Of a DNA stretch of 64,000 nucleotides, positions 7,568 through 16,431 are shown one piece after another. The notes beneath the pieces were generated by a model. That model was not told the DNA's origin and did no database searches. It saw only the letters and a list, made by a program, of their open reading frames with translations. This stretch comes from Actinomadura hibisca NBRC 15177 (GTDB lineage: Bacteria > Actinomycetota > Actinomycetes > Streptosporangiales > Streptosporangiaceae). Positions within the stretch are counted from its first letter, which is position 1. Each line of letters starts with the position of its first letter. Made by a program: the position numbers and the translations under genes. The DNA is taken from positions 59,170-123,169 of the forward strand of contig NZ_BCRO01000051.1 in NCBI RefSeq assembly GCF_001552635.1, read 5' to 3'.

Positions 7568-8623
7568 TCAGCCTCCTAGTGCGTGCCGAACAGACGGCGT
7601 CCGGCGGAAGTCGGCGCGCTCGCGCTGCCGGGACCGCTGGAGCCCCTGCGCGGCGACGTGCTGCCGTAGTTCGCTCTGCCAGTAGCGGACCTTGCGGCGG
7701 GCCAGCGCGCGGGCGACGTCGTCCAGCGCAGCCGCCTCACGCCGGGCCCACCGCCGGACGTGGCGCTCCAGCGCGCGCTGCCGCTGGCTCGCGTCGTAGT
7801 CCGCGCCCGGCCGGTTCCGGATCGAATTCGGCGGCAACTCCACCTCGCCCGGCACGAACTCCCTGATCGTGTGGTGGCAGTTCGGGTGAAACAGGCCACC
7901 GTCGCGGGCCTCCGCCAACGACGCGTACGCGGCCGCCGACGGCGACTCCCGCACCGACAGGACCCGTCCCTCCCACGGGCGGCACAGCGGGCACGGGATC
8001 GGGCTGTAGGTCACCACGACCAGGCCGTCCCCGACGTCGGCGATGCGGTTGGTGAACCCGTCGATCACCGCGTTCCCGGCGGCGGTGTCCACCAGCGTCC
8101 GCACGTACGGGCCGACGGCGTGCGCGCGGCCGTGCCCGTCCCGGTGCCCGGTGACACCGTGGTCAGCGACGCGGTTCAGTTCGCGCTGCACCACAACCGG
8201 ACGGACATCTGGGCGGGCGGCGCGGCCCCGCGCGACGATCCGCCGCCAGGCCCTCACCACCGCGCCCGGCAGACCACGCCACAACGTTTGAAGGGCGTCC
8301 ACCAGGCGGCCGGACGAGCGCTGTACCTGCCGGACCGTCGGGGTCTGCCCCGCGCCGCGCTCGTAGGCGGTACGGATCGCGGTCACGATCTGCGGGCCTG
8401 CGGTCTCTGCGAGCTGCGCGACCGTAGCGTCCAGGTCGCGGCGGATCTGCGCGAGGTGCGCGGCCTGCCGGGCGGGCCAGTCGTCGTCGCCGAGCCCGTC
8501 GGCCAGCCGCACCGCCATGAGGCGCAGCGTTGTGGTCTCCCACGAGGTGTGCAGTTGCACGATCGGGATGCCGAGCCCGTCGGCCTGCGCGGGGGACGCT
8601 GCCGAGGGGAACACCTCAGCCAC
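7568..8623 (-). CDS. Phage minor capsid / head morphogenesis protein (minor capsid 2-like)
   Basis: The 351-residue protein has a likely GTG start at 8623, overlapping the stop of the 54-residue gene. A longer frame to 8773 would overlap that gene. It is helical in its first half. In its second half it has a Cys/His motif: VVTYSPIPCPLCRPWEGRVL and, about 45 residues on, GLFHPNCHHTIREFVPG. The HPNCxH signature with the upstream C-x2-C is typical of minor capsid 2 and Mu gpF-like proteins, which bind at the portal and are needed for head assembly or DNA ejection. It follows the portal gene as expected. Confidence 0.8.
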   Translation of the reverse strand: MAEVFPSAASPAQADGLGIPIVQLHTSWETTTLRLMAVRLADGLGDDDWPARQAAHLAQIRRDLDATVAQLAETAGPQIVTAIRTAYERGAGQTPTVRQVQRSSGRLVDALQTLWRGLPGAVVRAWRRIVARGRAARPDVRPVVVQRELNRVADHGVTGHRDGHGRAHAVGPYVRTLVDTAAGNAVIDGFTNRIADVGDGLVVVTYSPIPCPLCRPWEGRVLSVRESPSAAAYASLAEARDGGLFHPNCHHTIREFVPGEVELPPNSIRNRPGADYDASQRQRALERHVRRWARREAAALDDVARALARRKVRYWQSELRQHVAAQGLQRSRQRERADFRRTPSVRHALGG

Positions 8624-8780
8624 CAGAGCCGCCCTTGCGGCGGGGCAGTCGCCGGTACCGGGTGCCCTTGCCGCCTGCGGTGGCGTGCGCCTTCCCGCGC
8701 GCGTGCTTGCGCAGGTCAGGACGCGCGAAGAACAGCTTCCACTGCGCCTTGGACGCGAACGGCTTGTGTGCACCGGGCAT
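8616..8780 (-). CDS. 54-residue basic phage protein
   Basis: A short frame starts at ATG 8780, four bases left of the portal stop, with sequence MPGAHKPFASKAQWKLFFAR. It continues with Lys/Arg/Gly-rich sequence ending RRKGGSGG. The 'KPFASKAQWKLFF' phrase is one I associate with tiny proteins next to portal genes in actinophages. Their function is unknown. The 3' end overlaps the minor capsid start by eight bases. High charge suggests nucleic-acid or capsid binding. Confidence 0.65.
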   Translation of the reverse strand: MPGAHKPFASKAQWKLFFARPDLRKHARGKAHATAGGKGTRYRRLPRRKGGSGG

Positions 8781-8783
8781 CGC

Positions 8784-10373
8784 TCACTCCTCCGCAGGCT
8801 CGTCCTCGCCGTCGGGCGGGAAAGGTGCGCCCGGCCCGGTATCCCCAGGCCCCATGCCGACCCCCGAGCCGGGCACGCTCATGGCCCCCTCGTCCTTGAT
8901 CCGCTTCACCTCGGCCTGAATCTGGGGGTCGTCCCAGTCCGGGTGCATCATCTGGACAAGGGTCTCGGTGCTGGCGGCCTCCGCCGCGCGCATGAGCTGC
9001 GCGGTCTGCGCCAGGGACGCCGGGTCCTCGCTCACCGAGTCGCCGAACTTGATCGTCGGCCGCTCCGGGGTGACGCCGGACCGGAAGTGGGCGGCGTCGA
9101 TCGCCAGCAGCACCCGTAGACGCTCGGCGAGCCCAGGCGACCAGTACCCGGTCTTCCGGTCCCGGGTGATCAGCGACCGGCGCTCCCGGGCGGTGACCTC
9201 GGTCGCGGTGACGGCTACCTGGTCGGCCGTCCCGAACGTCTGTGTCGAGTAGCCCGACATGCGCACGATCTGGTCCGTCAGCGCGCGCGCCGTCTCCAGG
9301 TGCTCGGTCACCCGGATCGCGAACTGCGCCGGGGTGATCGCCAAGCCGCCCGCCTGGGTCGTGCCGACCAGCGCGTCCATCGGCGTGTACAGCTCACGCT
9401 CGCTGTCCCACGTCGCGCCCTTCCCCCGGCCCTGCGACTGGAGGTAGGTCTCCGGGACGAGCAGCCGCGCCTTACCGAGCCGGATGTCCCGCATGAGGCT
9501 GCTGTAGGTCTCGTCCAGCGAGTCCATGAGGGACTCGGTCCCGGAGAAGTCCGCGCGGCCCAGGTGCGCGCCGGCCGGGGTGTCCCGCCAGACCCGCGCC
9601 GGGCGCATGTTCGGGATGTAGCCCGCGGTCAGGCCGTCGGGGACGCGGGTCTCCACCATCGACTGGAGGCCCTTGGTCGCCGGGTGCGCGCTGAGGTCCT
9701 GGATCTTGCCGAGGTCGGTCAGCCCGCCCTTGTACAGGCCGTTGAGGATGAGGCCGGGTTCGTGGCGCTCCAGGTGCCGCCACACCTCCGACCCGTCGCG
9801 GTGCACGACTTGCCAGAACGTGACTGCGGTGAGCTGACCCCACCGCCATTCGGGGATCGCAGCATCGGCGTGCACCACGCCGAGCCACGGCCGGTCGCGG
9901 ACGCTCGTGTCCCAGCAGGTCCGCAGGTAGACGCCGCCGAGCGCCGCGCACACCTCGGCGGCCTCCAGCAGATCGGCGTGGAGGCCGTCGCCGACCAGCT
10001 CGTCCAGGCGGGCCTGCGTGGCGTCGGACTCGGCGGTGAACGTCGGCGGCTCGGAGAACAGCAAGTCCGCGCTCGTGGCGGCGATGTCACCGGCGAGCGG
10101 CACGTGCAATTTGGTGCGCCGCTCGGTCTCGGCGGTCGGCGTCCCCCAGAACCAGCGGGCCAGCGTGCGGCCCACGCGTCCACGCAGGCCGGGCCGGTCC
10201 GGGGCGAGAGGCCCGCTGGCGGGGTTGCCAGGGTCACCGGCGAGGGTGCCGCCGTACAGGTCGGACAGGTGGTCGGAGTCACCGGAGTACCACGCCGACC
10301 ACACCGACAGGCGGGCGGTGACGGGGTCAAGGTCGCGGGGCGGCCAGACGGTGCCGTTGGCGGGAAGCGGCAT
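8784..10373 (-). CDS. Portal protein, SPP1 gp6-like family
   Basis: The 529-residue protein starts MPLPANGTVWPPRDLDPVTA, with its ATG overlapping the stop of the preceding small gene. Features typical of SPP1 gp6-type portals are the early WSAWYSGD segment, a clip/stem region with long helices in the last third (TAREHRSLITRDRKTGYW-like arrangement and LAERLRVLLAIDAAH) and an acidic Pro/Gly-rich C-terminus. Twelve copies form the unique capsid vertex through which terminase pumps DNA. It lies between large terminase and minor capsid, the standard order. Confidence 0.88.
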   Translation of the reverse strand: MPLPANGTVWPPRDLDPVTARLSVWSAWYSGDSDHLSDLYGGTLAGDPGNPASGPLAPDRPGLRGRVGRTLARWFWGTPTAETERRTKLHVPLAGDIAATSADLLFSEPPTFTAESDATQARLDELVGDGLHADLLEAAEVCAALGGVYLRTCWDTSVRDRPWLGVVHADAAIPEWRWGQLTAVTFWQVVHRDGSEVWRHLERHEPGLILNGLYKGGLTDLGKIQDLSAHPATKGLQSMVETRVPDGLTAGYIPNMRPARVWRDTPAGAHLGRADFSGTESLMDSLDETYSSLMRDIRLGKARLLVPETYLQSQGRGKGATWDSERELYTPMDALVGTTQAGGLAITPAQFAIRVTEHLETARALTDQIVRMSGYSTQTFGTADQVAVTATEVTARERRSLITRDRKTGYWSPGLAERLRVLLAIDAAHFRSGVTPERPTIKFGDSVSEDPASLAQTAQLMRAAEAASTETLVQMMHPDWDDPQIQAEVKRIKDEGAMSVPGSGVGMGPGDTGPGAPFPPDGEDEPAEE

Positions 10374-10549
10374 CAGGTCAGCCCCGGGGTGCGCGCGAGG
10401 AGTTCGGCGAGATGCCTCCACTCGGCGGCGACGGCGGCGAGCGCGAGGGCCTCGGCGGGCCCGGAGCGGCGGGCCTGCTCCAGGACGGCGCGGGCCTCGC
10501 CCACGGCGGCCTGCGCGGGGGACGGGCGGTCAGTGCTGGCGTGCGGCAT
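10373..10549 (-). CDS. Small helical phage protein between large terminase and portal
   Basis: The 58-residue product starts MPHASTDRPSPAQAAVGEAR and is almost wholly Ala/Glu/Arg helix (AVLEQARRSG, ALALAAVAAEWRHLAELLAR). A start at 10582 would overlap the terminase gene. It is tightly packed between terminase (two bases) and portal (one-base overlap). No family was recognised. It could help couple terminase and portal, which is inference from position only. Confidence 0.5.
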   Translation of the reverse strand: MPHASTDRPSPAQAAVGEARAVLEQARRSGPAEALALAAVAAEWRHLAELLARTPGLT

Positions 10550-10551
10550 GG

Positions 10552-11805
10552 TCACGCTGCCTCCCTGAGGTCGGACCGCCATGCGGTCTGGGTCGTGTGC
10601 ACGACGTACCGGCCCGCGTCGAGCGAGTGGTCGTCGGCCTTGATCGGGGCGTCCTCGCCGCGCGCGGCCTTATCGGGGTCCCACGAGTAGCCCGGGACCT
10701 CGTTGATCCATCCCTGGCAGCGGCGATGCACGCGGAGCCGGTCCCGGGCCAGCAGGCTGCTAAGGGTCCTGATCCCGTCGAGGACCGCGTTATCGCCGTG
10801 CACCGGGCTCAAGCCGTCCTGCCACAACTGCGTGAGGAACGAGGCGGCCGACGGGTCCACGATCGTCCACTGCGGGCGCACACCCTGCTCGTCCAGCCAC
10901 GCGCGCAGCCGCTGCGAGTACTCGTGATCGGTGAGCTGCCGGCGCTGGGCCTTGCTGTCCCAGCGCCATTCGTTCGCCAGGTACAGGACGTTGTCGGTGC
11001 CCATGCCGAGCAGCAGCGCGGCGAACGGGTTCGTGGTGCCGTAGTCGATGCCGAGCCCGATCCACCGCCGGATCGGCGGCAGGACGTCCACGACGTGCCG
11101 CTCGGGGTCCCACATGTCGAACACGGCACCTTCGGCGAGGCACCACTCACCCAAGATCATGCGCCGGTACCAGAGCCCGACGAACTCGGCGCGCAGCGCG
11201 GTCACGTACTCGGCGGGGAGCGCCGGGTTGTCGTCCAACGTGAAGTGCCAGTGCGCCAGGTCGAGCTGCGGGGCGCGCAGCAAGAACTGCTGCCGTAGCC
11301 AGTGCTGCGGGCCGTCCGGGTTCGTGGTGGCGAGCAGCCGCGCGCCGGGCACCGACAGGCGCGCGAGGAGCTGGGAGAAGAACGCCTCCTGGAGGAGCGT
11401 CGCCTCGTCCACGTACGCCAGGCACGCCGTGAGCCCACGGAGACGGCCCTCCGCCCGGACGTCGTGCGCGCCGATCAGGTGCACCGTCCTGCCGAGGATG
11501 ACGGCGGTGTTCGAGCCGCGGGTGTGGTGGACCTGCGCGGCCAGCGGCCCGAACAACGACGTGTCTTGCAGGGGCTCGATGACGTTCCGCTCGATCGTCT
11601 CCCGCGTCCTCCCGACGATCACGATCAGGCCGTGGTCCGGGGCGGCGGCCACCGCGATCAGGAACGCCAGCAGCGAGGCGAGCGTTTTCCCGCTCCGCAC
11701 CGCGCCAGCCCAGATCGAGATGCGGGCCCGCGCCGACTCGGTGATGCTCGTGATCTGCTTCGGCGACAGGATCGAGGTGACGCGCGCGAGGTCAAGAGCG
11801 GACAT
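10552..11805 (-). CDS. Large terminase subunit (packaging ATPase and nuclease)
   Basis: The 417-residue protein has a Walker A-like GAVRSGKT at residues 34-41 and a Walker B with catalytic Glu in LAYVDEA at 129-135. A coupling ATTNPDGP motif sits near 160. The C-terminal RNase H-like nuclease has acidic residues in GLGIDYGTT (Asp254), WTIVDPSA and the late DDHSLDAGRYV. It drives DNA into the prohead and cuts the concatemer. Its start lies 14 bases inside the end of the tailspike gene, so the tailspike gene separates it from the small subunit. Confidence 0.92.
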   Translation of the reverse strand: MSALDLARVTSILSPKQITSITESARARISIWAGAVRSGKTLASLLAFLIAVAAAPDHGLIVIVGRTRETIERNVIEPLQDTSLFGPLAAQVHHTRGSNTAVILGRTVHLIGAHDVRAEGRLRGLTACLAYVDEATLLQEAFFSQLLARLSVPGARLLATTNPDGPQHWLRQQFLLRAPQLDLAHWHFTLDDNPALPAEYVTALRAEFVGLWYRRMILGEWCLAEGAVFDMWDPERHVVDVLPPIRRWIGLGIDYGTTNPFAALLLGMGTDNVLYLANEWRWDSKAQRRQLTDHEYSQRLRAWLDEQGVRPQWTIVDPSAASFLTQLWQDGLSPVHGDNAVLDGIRTLSSLLARDRLRVHRRCQGWINEVPGYSWDPDKAARGEDAPIKADDHSLDAGRYVVHTTQTAWRSDLREAA

Positions 11806-14083
11806 GGATGCGCGGGATCACGCCGACTACACCGCCGGGGCTAAACGTCGCAGGCGCGGCCCCGGGCACGGCGACGCCGTGCGTGTACCCGGAGGCGACC
11901 ACGCCGGGACCGGGCGTGCCGGTGATCGGCAGAGCGTACGCGCCCTGACCGGCGGTGCGTAGCGTCGGCTGCGTCGTGGCCGACTGGACCACCGCAGACA
12001 GCCAGTACACCCCGGCGGCGAGCGCCTGCGCGATGGTGATCTCCTGGACGCCGACGATGTCGCCCGGCACGGTCCCCGCATCCAGGAGGAGAGGGCCGGG
12101 CTGTATCTCGCCGGTGTCGGCGTAGATCATCAACCTGATGACCGAGCCCGCGTTCCCGGCGGCGGTGACCTCGCAGCCGATCCGGGTCAGCGGCGTGTCG
12201 TGCGGCACGTACCAGGGGAACCCGCGCATCGTGCCGTTGCCGGTCTGGCCGGTGCCGGGCGCGGACCCGCCGGACGGGAAGATGGTTTTACCGGGCGGGA
12301 TGGGGTTGGCGGCCAGCGGCGCGGACAGGAGCGCGAGGTTGGACAGGGCGAACGTGGCGGGCGAGGTGTGGTCGCTGGTGACCCGGTACACGCTGCCGTA
12401 GTAGGTGACCTCCTGCCCGGTCACGTAGGCCGTGGACGGCGCCCACGCCTGCCGGACGGCGATCGGCGCGGCGTTGCCCACGATCCGGTTCGCCAGGAGC
12501 GCCGACCCGGGCGCGACCACGGGACTCGGTGTCTGCCCGGCTCGGGGCGCGTGCCCGATGTCGATCGAGTTGCGGTCCGCGCCGCCGGTCAGCGAGACCG
12601 CGGGCACGCCGGTGTTGTGGCGGCTGGTCGCGGTGATCACGCACCGGGACGCGCCCGCCAGCGCGATCGCCGCATACGCGCCGCCCTGCCCGAAGCTGGA
12701 CTCGGCGACGGTGACGCCCGCCAGGGTAACGGCCTCCACGCCAGGGCCGAGGTAGAAGCCGTGCCCGCTGACCTGCTGCGCGTCGCACCCGGCGAGGGCA
12801 ACCTCCCCGATGCCGTTGCCCTCGATCACGTAGCCGTGACCTTCGGCCGGGACCGGCGGACGCGCCGCACCCTGCGCACCCTGACCAGCCAAGTACGACT
12901 TGCAGCTCACGAGCTGCGTCGCCGACCCGGTCACACGGAACCCCGCGCGCGCCGGCTTCTCGGCCACGCACCCAATCGCGTGCGTGTCGAACGACAGCCG
13001 GAACGCGTCGCCGCCCGCGTGGGACACCTTGCAGCCGATGAGCCGGATGTCGGACCGGCCCTCGATCCTGATCCCGTCGTCCAGGGTGTTGCGGACGTGG
13101 ACGGCGCTGATCAGGTGGCTGGGATCGTGCGCCTGGTCGCTGCTGGCAGCGGTGGTGAGCGGGTTCGTCACCAGCACGAGCCCGTGGTACGGGCCGGGCC
13201 CGGTCTGCGTGGTCGCGCGGCCGTCCAGGGTGAGATCGGCGATCGAGCACCACACGGCGTTGCGGTCGGTGGTGCCATTGGTCGAGGTGTGGACGCGCAG
13301 CATGTGGCAGTTGGAGCCGGGCGCGAGCTGCAACGTGGTCGAGAACTGGCCCGCGCCGCGCAGCATGACGCGCGACGGCACCTCCACCGTGGGCCCGGTG
13401 ATAAACGCGAACCCCGGCGGCAGCACCACCTGCGCAGCCTGGAGGACCGCGGCGTCGTCCAGCGCGGCCTGGAGCGCGGCACGGTTCGCGGCGGCCGACG
13501 CCGGGTTCCCGTCGGTGCGGAACCCGTAGCTGTGCGCCGCGATCACGGTCTGGCCGGCCAAGTCGAGGATCGCCGACTCGGCGAGGTCGTTGCTGATGCC
13601 GCCCGCTCCGGAGGTGAGGGGCTCGACCACCAGGACGCGGCGGCCGCGGTAGGTGACCACGTCCCACCGGTCATAGCCGGTCGCCGGAGCCAGCACACCA
13701 CGGTCGTTCAGCGGAACTTGGTCGAGGCGTACGTACTGCGCGACGGGCGGGACGGTCTCCAGCGGCACCACGTCGGCCAGGTCCAGCGGCACGGCACCGG
13801 CGGGGACGGCGATCACGTACTCGCGGCGCGCTCCGGGGAGCTGCTCCACGACGTTGTACGCCCACCCGGACGGAGAGACCGCGTCGTCGTCGGTGCACAC
13901 CAGCGGCACCGACAGCCCCCCGTCCGCGTCGAGGGTGCGGCGGATCGGGCGGGCGGGGAGGAGCCGGTCATCCAGCGCGGAGGCGAGCGCGGTGTTGGGG
14001 GTGAACGTCACGGTCCCCGAGCACGGGGTGACGCCGTCGGCGTGGACGTAGGTCGCGGTGACGGTGCGGGTGGCGAGCGCCAT
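11792..14083 (-). CDS. Tailspike/tail fibre with beta-helix, carbohydrate-binding and C-terminal beta domains
   Basis: In this 763-residue protein, residues 1-120 resemble the N-terminal domain of actinophage tail fibre proteins (SGWAYNVVEQLPG followed by EYVIAVPAGAVPLDLADVVP). Residues of about 185-540 form a right-handed parallel beta-helix of the pectate-lyase type, with repeating strands such as ITGPTVEVPSRVMLRGAGQF, DIRLIGCKVSHAGGDAFRL and NGIGEVALAGCDAQQV. At about 550-585 a chitinase-type CBM5/12-like module has aromatic residues (WAPSTAYVTGQEVTYYGSVY). A C-terminal beta-sandwich follows. It probably binds and may cut a cell-wall glycan. Its position between small and large terminase is odd. 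Confidence 0.8.
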   Translation of the reverse strand: MALATRTVTATYVHADGVTPCSGTVTFTPNTALASALDDRLLPARPIRRTLDADGGLSVPLVCTDDDAVSPSGWAYNVVEQLPGARREYVIAVPAGAVPLDLADVVPLETVPPVAQYVRLDQVPLNDRGVLAPATGYDRWDVVTYRGRRVLVVEPLTSGAGGISNDLAESAILDLAGQTVIAAHSYGFRTDGNPASAAANRAALQAALDDAAVLQAAQVVLPPGFAFITGPTVEVPSRVMLRGAGQFSTTLQLAPGSNCHMLRVHTSTNGTTDRNAVWCSIADLTLDGRATTQTGPGPYHGLVLVTNPLTTAASSDQAHDPSHLISAVHVRNTLDDGIRIEGRSDIRLIGCKVSHAGGDAFRLSFDTHAIGCVAEKPARAGFRVTGSATQLVSCKSYLAGQGAQGAARPPVPAEGHGYVIEGNGIGEVALAGCDAQQVSGHGFYLGPGVEAVTLAGVTVAESSFGQGGAYAAIALAGASRCVITATSRHNTGVPAVSLTGGADRNSIDIGHAPRAGQTPSPVVAPGSALLANRIVGNAAPIAVRQAWAPSTAYVTGQEVTYYGSVYRVTSDHTSPATFALSNLALLSAPLAANPIPPGKTIFPSGGSAPGTGQTGNGTMRGFPWYVPHDTPLTRIGCEVTAAGNAGSVIRLMIYADTGEIQPGPLLLDAGTVPGDIVGVQEITIAQALAAGVYWLSAVVQSATTQPTLRTAGQGAYALPITGTPGPGVVASGYTHGVAVPGAAPATFSPGGVVGVIPRIHVRS

Positions 14084-14590
14084 CTATGCCTCCTCCCCGG
14101 TGCCGTTGATCTGGTTGGCGGCGAGCTGGAGCGCCTCGCCAAGCTGACCCAACATGCTCTTGGCCGCGTCGGCTCCGCTGTCGGAGTCGAGGCGTTCGAG
14201 GTCGGCGTGGCCGCGGATCGCGGTGTGGACGGCGGCCATGATGTCGCGCGCGTCGCGGGCCGGCGGGAGCGGAAGCGTCACCCGGACAGGCCCCTTGGGC
14301 GTGGACACGACGACCTCGGTGGGCTCCCACAGCCGAGTCCGGAGGCGCTCGCCGTCGTTCAGCAGGTCCAGCGAGAGCTGCGCGCGCTTGGCCTTGGCGT
14401 CGATCTGCTTGGCCTTGGTCGCGGCGCGGGTGCGGGCCCGGTCGAACTCCAGGCCCATGCGTTCGGCGGCGGCCGACACGGCGGCCATCGACCGGCCCAG
14501 CTCGCGCGCGATCGCGTTGCGGGACAGGCCCTCGGCGTGCAGCGCGCGGATGCGGTCGTGCTCGTCGGGGGTCAGCGGCCCGGACGGCAT
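14084..14590 (-). CDS. Small terminase subunit
   Basis: The 168-residue protein (start ATG at 14590, preceded by GGGAGG; a GTG at 14596 is also possible) has an N-terminal helix-turn-helix (LTPDEHDRIRALHAEGLSRN then AIARELGRSMAAVSAAAERM). A basic helical linker and a C-terminal Leu/Ala oligomerisation region (SMLGQLGEALQLAANQINGT) follow. That is the layout of DNA-recognition terminase subunits, which choose the packaging site. It heads the minus-strand late operon, so the late promoter probably lies in 14591..14685. Confidence 0.75.
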   Translation of the reverse strand: MPSGPLTPDEHDRIRALHAEGLSRNAIARELGRSMAAVSAAAERMGLEFDRARTRAATKAKQIDAKAKRAQLSLDLLNDGERLRTRLWEPTEVVVSTPKGPVRVTLPLPPARDARDIMAAVHTAIRGHADLERLDSDSGADAAKSMLGQLGEALQLAANQINGTGEEA

Positions 14591-14685
14591 GGTCACCTCC
14601 CGGACGGCCAGATCACGTCAGCCGGTGAACCAGGCGCGCGCCTCACGCGTCGCACGCGCGTACCCCTGGACACCGAGGAGAGTCG

Positions 14686-14961
14686 ATGCCCACCTACGTG
14701 CACTGGCCACACCCGCCTACACCAGAGCAGCGGTCCCGTGAGCGGCTACGCGCCGCCGTGCTGGTGGTGTGGGTGCTGGTGGTGGTCGGGGTCGTCGGCC
14801 TGGTGGTGCTGCTGCGGCCGGACCCGGAGCCGGCCGAGTGGCCGACGCCTGCTCCGTCGCCGGTGGAGTCGGTGGAGCCGGGCGACGACATCGACATCCC
14901 CGAGGGCGACGACGATGAGAATCGTGATCGGCATCGGCTGCCGGGCAAGGGGCGGTGGTGA
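14686..14961 (+). CDS. Small membrane protein on the opposite strand (candidate moron)
   Basis: The 91-residue protein starts MPTYVHWPHPPTPEQRSRER, with a GAGGAGAG ribosome site just upstream. Residues of about 24-43 are one strong transmembrane helix (VLVVWVLVVVGVVGLVVLL). A Pro/Glu/Asp-rich tail (PAPSPVESVEPGDDIDIPEG) probably lies outside the cell because the N-terminal flank is basic. It is the only plus-strand gene between two long minus-strand operons and is followed at once by a hairpin terminator. Genes like this are often expressed in lysogens, for example for superinfection exclusion, but no family is recognised. Confidence 0.6.
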   Translation: MPTYVHWPHPPTPEQRSRERLRAAVLVVWVLVVVGVVGLVVLLRPDPEPAEWPTPAPSPVESVEPGDDIDIPEGDDDENRDRHRLPGKGRW

Positions 14962-14969
14962 GACGACGA

Positions 14970-14991
14970 AGCCCGGCGCGGTGGCCGGGCT
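14970..14991 (+). terminator. Hairpin terminator after the plus-strand membrane gene
   Basis: AGCCCGGC (14970..14977) pairs perfectly with GCCGGGCT (14984..14991) across a six-base loop. It starts nine bases after the stop of the 91-residue gene. There is no T-run, which is common in high-GC actinobacteria. Confidence 0.6.
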
Positions 14992-15044
14992 GTCGGTGGA
15001 CATGGTGATCCGGGTCTGATGATGGGTTATCCACAGGCCCGGTG

Positions 15045-15455
15045 TCAAACCAGGTCAGGGCGCCACGCCTCGTTGTAGTCGGGGTGATCGCTGTAGGGGT
15101 AGGCGAGGCGCTTGAGGTGGGAGCACCAGCCGAGTACGTCGCTGCCGTGGTGTTCGCCCCAGTCGCAACGGTGGATGCCGGTGTGCTGCGCGAGGCGCTG
15201 CCGGTTGACTTCGACGTCGCGCCGTACGCGCGCCGGGTCGTGGCGGGCAATGTGGCCGCCGACCCCAGGCTCCATGAAGCCTCTGGCGCCGACCGCAAAG
15301 GGGTTGGAGTTGAGCGTGTTGCTCGGTCGGCCCGCGTAGAGCGTTTCGTCGGCCACCTTCCAATACCAGACGGTTGCCCCCACGTCCTCGGCGGCGGTCC
15401 GAGCCGTGTTCTCGTCCTCGTCCAGCCGGGCCCGCAGGAACTCCACCAGCGTCAT
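15045..15455 (-). CDS. DUF6221-like protein
   Basis: The 136-residue protein starts MTLVEFLRARLDEDENTART. It contains ETLYAGRPSNTLNSN, HIARHDPARVRRDVEVNRQR and late Cys/His residues (HRCDWGEHHG, CSHLKRLAYPYSDHPDY) and ends EAWRPD. The 'LVEFLxARLDEDE ... HIARHDPARVLxDVExNR ... LAxPYxDHPDYxxxWRP' pattern is that of a protein family very common in actinobacterial prophages and genomes (DUF6221, from memory). The biochemical role is unknown. The ATG overlaps the upstream stop (ATGA). Confidence 0.7.
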   Translation of the reverse strand: MTLVEFLRARLDEDENTARTAAEDVGATVWYWKVADETLYAGRPSNTLNSNPFAVGARGFMEPGVGGHIARHDPARVRRDVEVNRQRLAQHTGIHRCDWGEHHGSDVLGWCSHLKRLAYPYSDHPDYNEAWRPDLV

Positions 15456-16387
15456 GACGCGATCCTCCCGCCGTCGCCGCGCTGCTGCTCGAACAACCGC
15501 CACGCCTCCTCATCCACCAGCCCGCCGAGCAGCGCGCGCACCGTGCCGTCGTCGGCGACCGTCCCGGCCCGACCCGTCGCACCCGCGCGCCGCGAGAACG
15601 GCACGCCCGGCACGCCCTGGACCGGGCCGCCGCGCTCCAGCACCGCCGCCAGCCAATCCCACGACCCGATCGGCCACACCGGCATCCCGCGCCACCGCGC
15701 GCCCGTGACCGCCGGCGGCGGCACGCACGTCCCCGACTCGCACACGATCACCGGCTCACCCGCCAGCACCCGCACCCGCCACGTGCGCTCACCACCGACC
15801 GGCGCCATCTCCGTGCGGCCCTCACACCACGGGCACACGGCAGCGAGGAGCTGCCCGTCGATGCGCAGCGCGAGCGCGGCCGACAGCGTCCCGACGATGT
15901 GCGCGGCGCGGCCCGCAGCCCAGTGCGCAACCTCATCGCCGTTGACCCAGCCGGTCACGACGGCGGGCAGGCACTCGGCAGCGCGGGCGAGGTAGGGCCG
16001 CGGGTCGGCGTCCGCGGCGCGCAGCTCGGGCCGGGCCGGGACGTGGCACGCGGTCTCCACCCACGCGGCGAGGTCCCGCGCTTGGGCGAGGACGTCGGTC
16101 AGCACGTCCAGGACGTCGGCGCGCGCTGCGTCGGGGTGAGCGCCGGGCGCTTCGTCCACGCGCTCCTCCAGCTCGACGCGCGCCGCGTAGTCCAGCTCCG
16201 CGCGCCGCTCCGCCGACGCCGCAGGCTCGCGCCACGGTCGGGACGTCGCGGGCTCGCGCAGGTGCGCCAGACCGATCACGAGGACGGCGGCCTCGCGGAG
16301 GTCGCGGAGCGCGCGGTCGATGGCGGGCAGGTCGTGCGCGCGCGAGGCTGCGGCGACCGAACGGCGGTCGTCATGCGGTTCGGTCAT
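15452..16387 (-). CDS. Hypothetical phage protein with a possible zinc knuckle
   Basis: The 311-residue protein starts MTEPHDDRRSVAAASRAHDL. The first 190 residues are helical (AIDRALRDLREAAVLVIGLA, VLDVLTDVLAQARDLAAWVE). Then comes a Cys pair AAVCPWCEGRTEM and, about 30 residues on, VCESGTCVPP, suggesting a metal-binding ribbon. The C-terminal part resembles a helical DNA-binding end (TVRALLGGLVDEEAWRLF). Similar proteins are common in actinophage early regions with no known role. It is co-translated with the DUF6221-like gene. Confidence 0.55.
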   Translation of the reverse strand: MTEPHDDRRSVAAASRAHDLPAIDRALRDLREAAVLVIGLAHLREPATSRPWREPAASAERRAELDYAARVELEERVDEAPGAHPDAARADVLDVLTDVLAQARDLAAWVETACHVPARPELRAADADPRPYLARAAECLPAVVTGWVNGDEVAHWAAGRAAHIVGTLSAALALRIDGQLLAAVCPWCEGRTEMAPVGGERTWRVRVLAGEPVIVCESGTCVPPPAVTGARWRGMPVWPIGSWDWLAAVLERGGPVQGVPGVPFSRRAGATGRAGTVADDGTVRALLGGLVDEEAWRLFEQQRGDGGRIAS

Positions 16388-16431
16388 GGTGGTGTCCCTT
16401 CACGGCGCAGATGGTGCAGAGGGTGGGCTGT

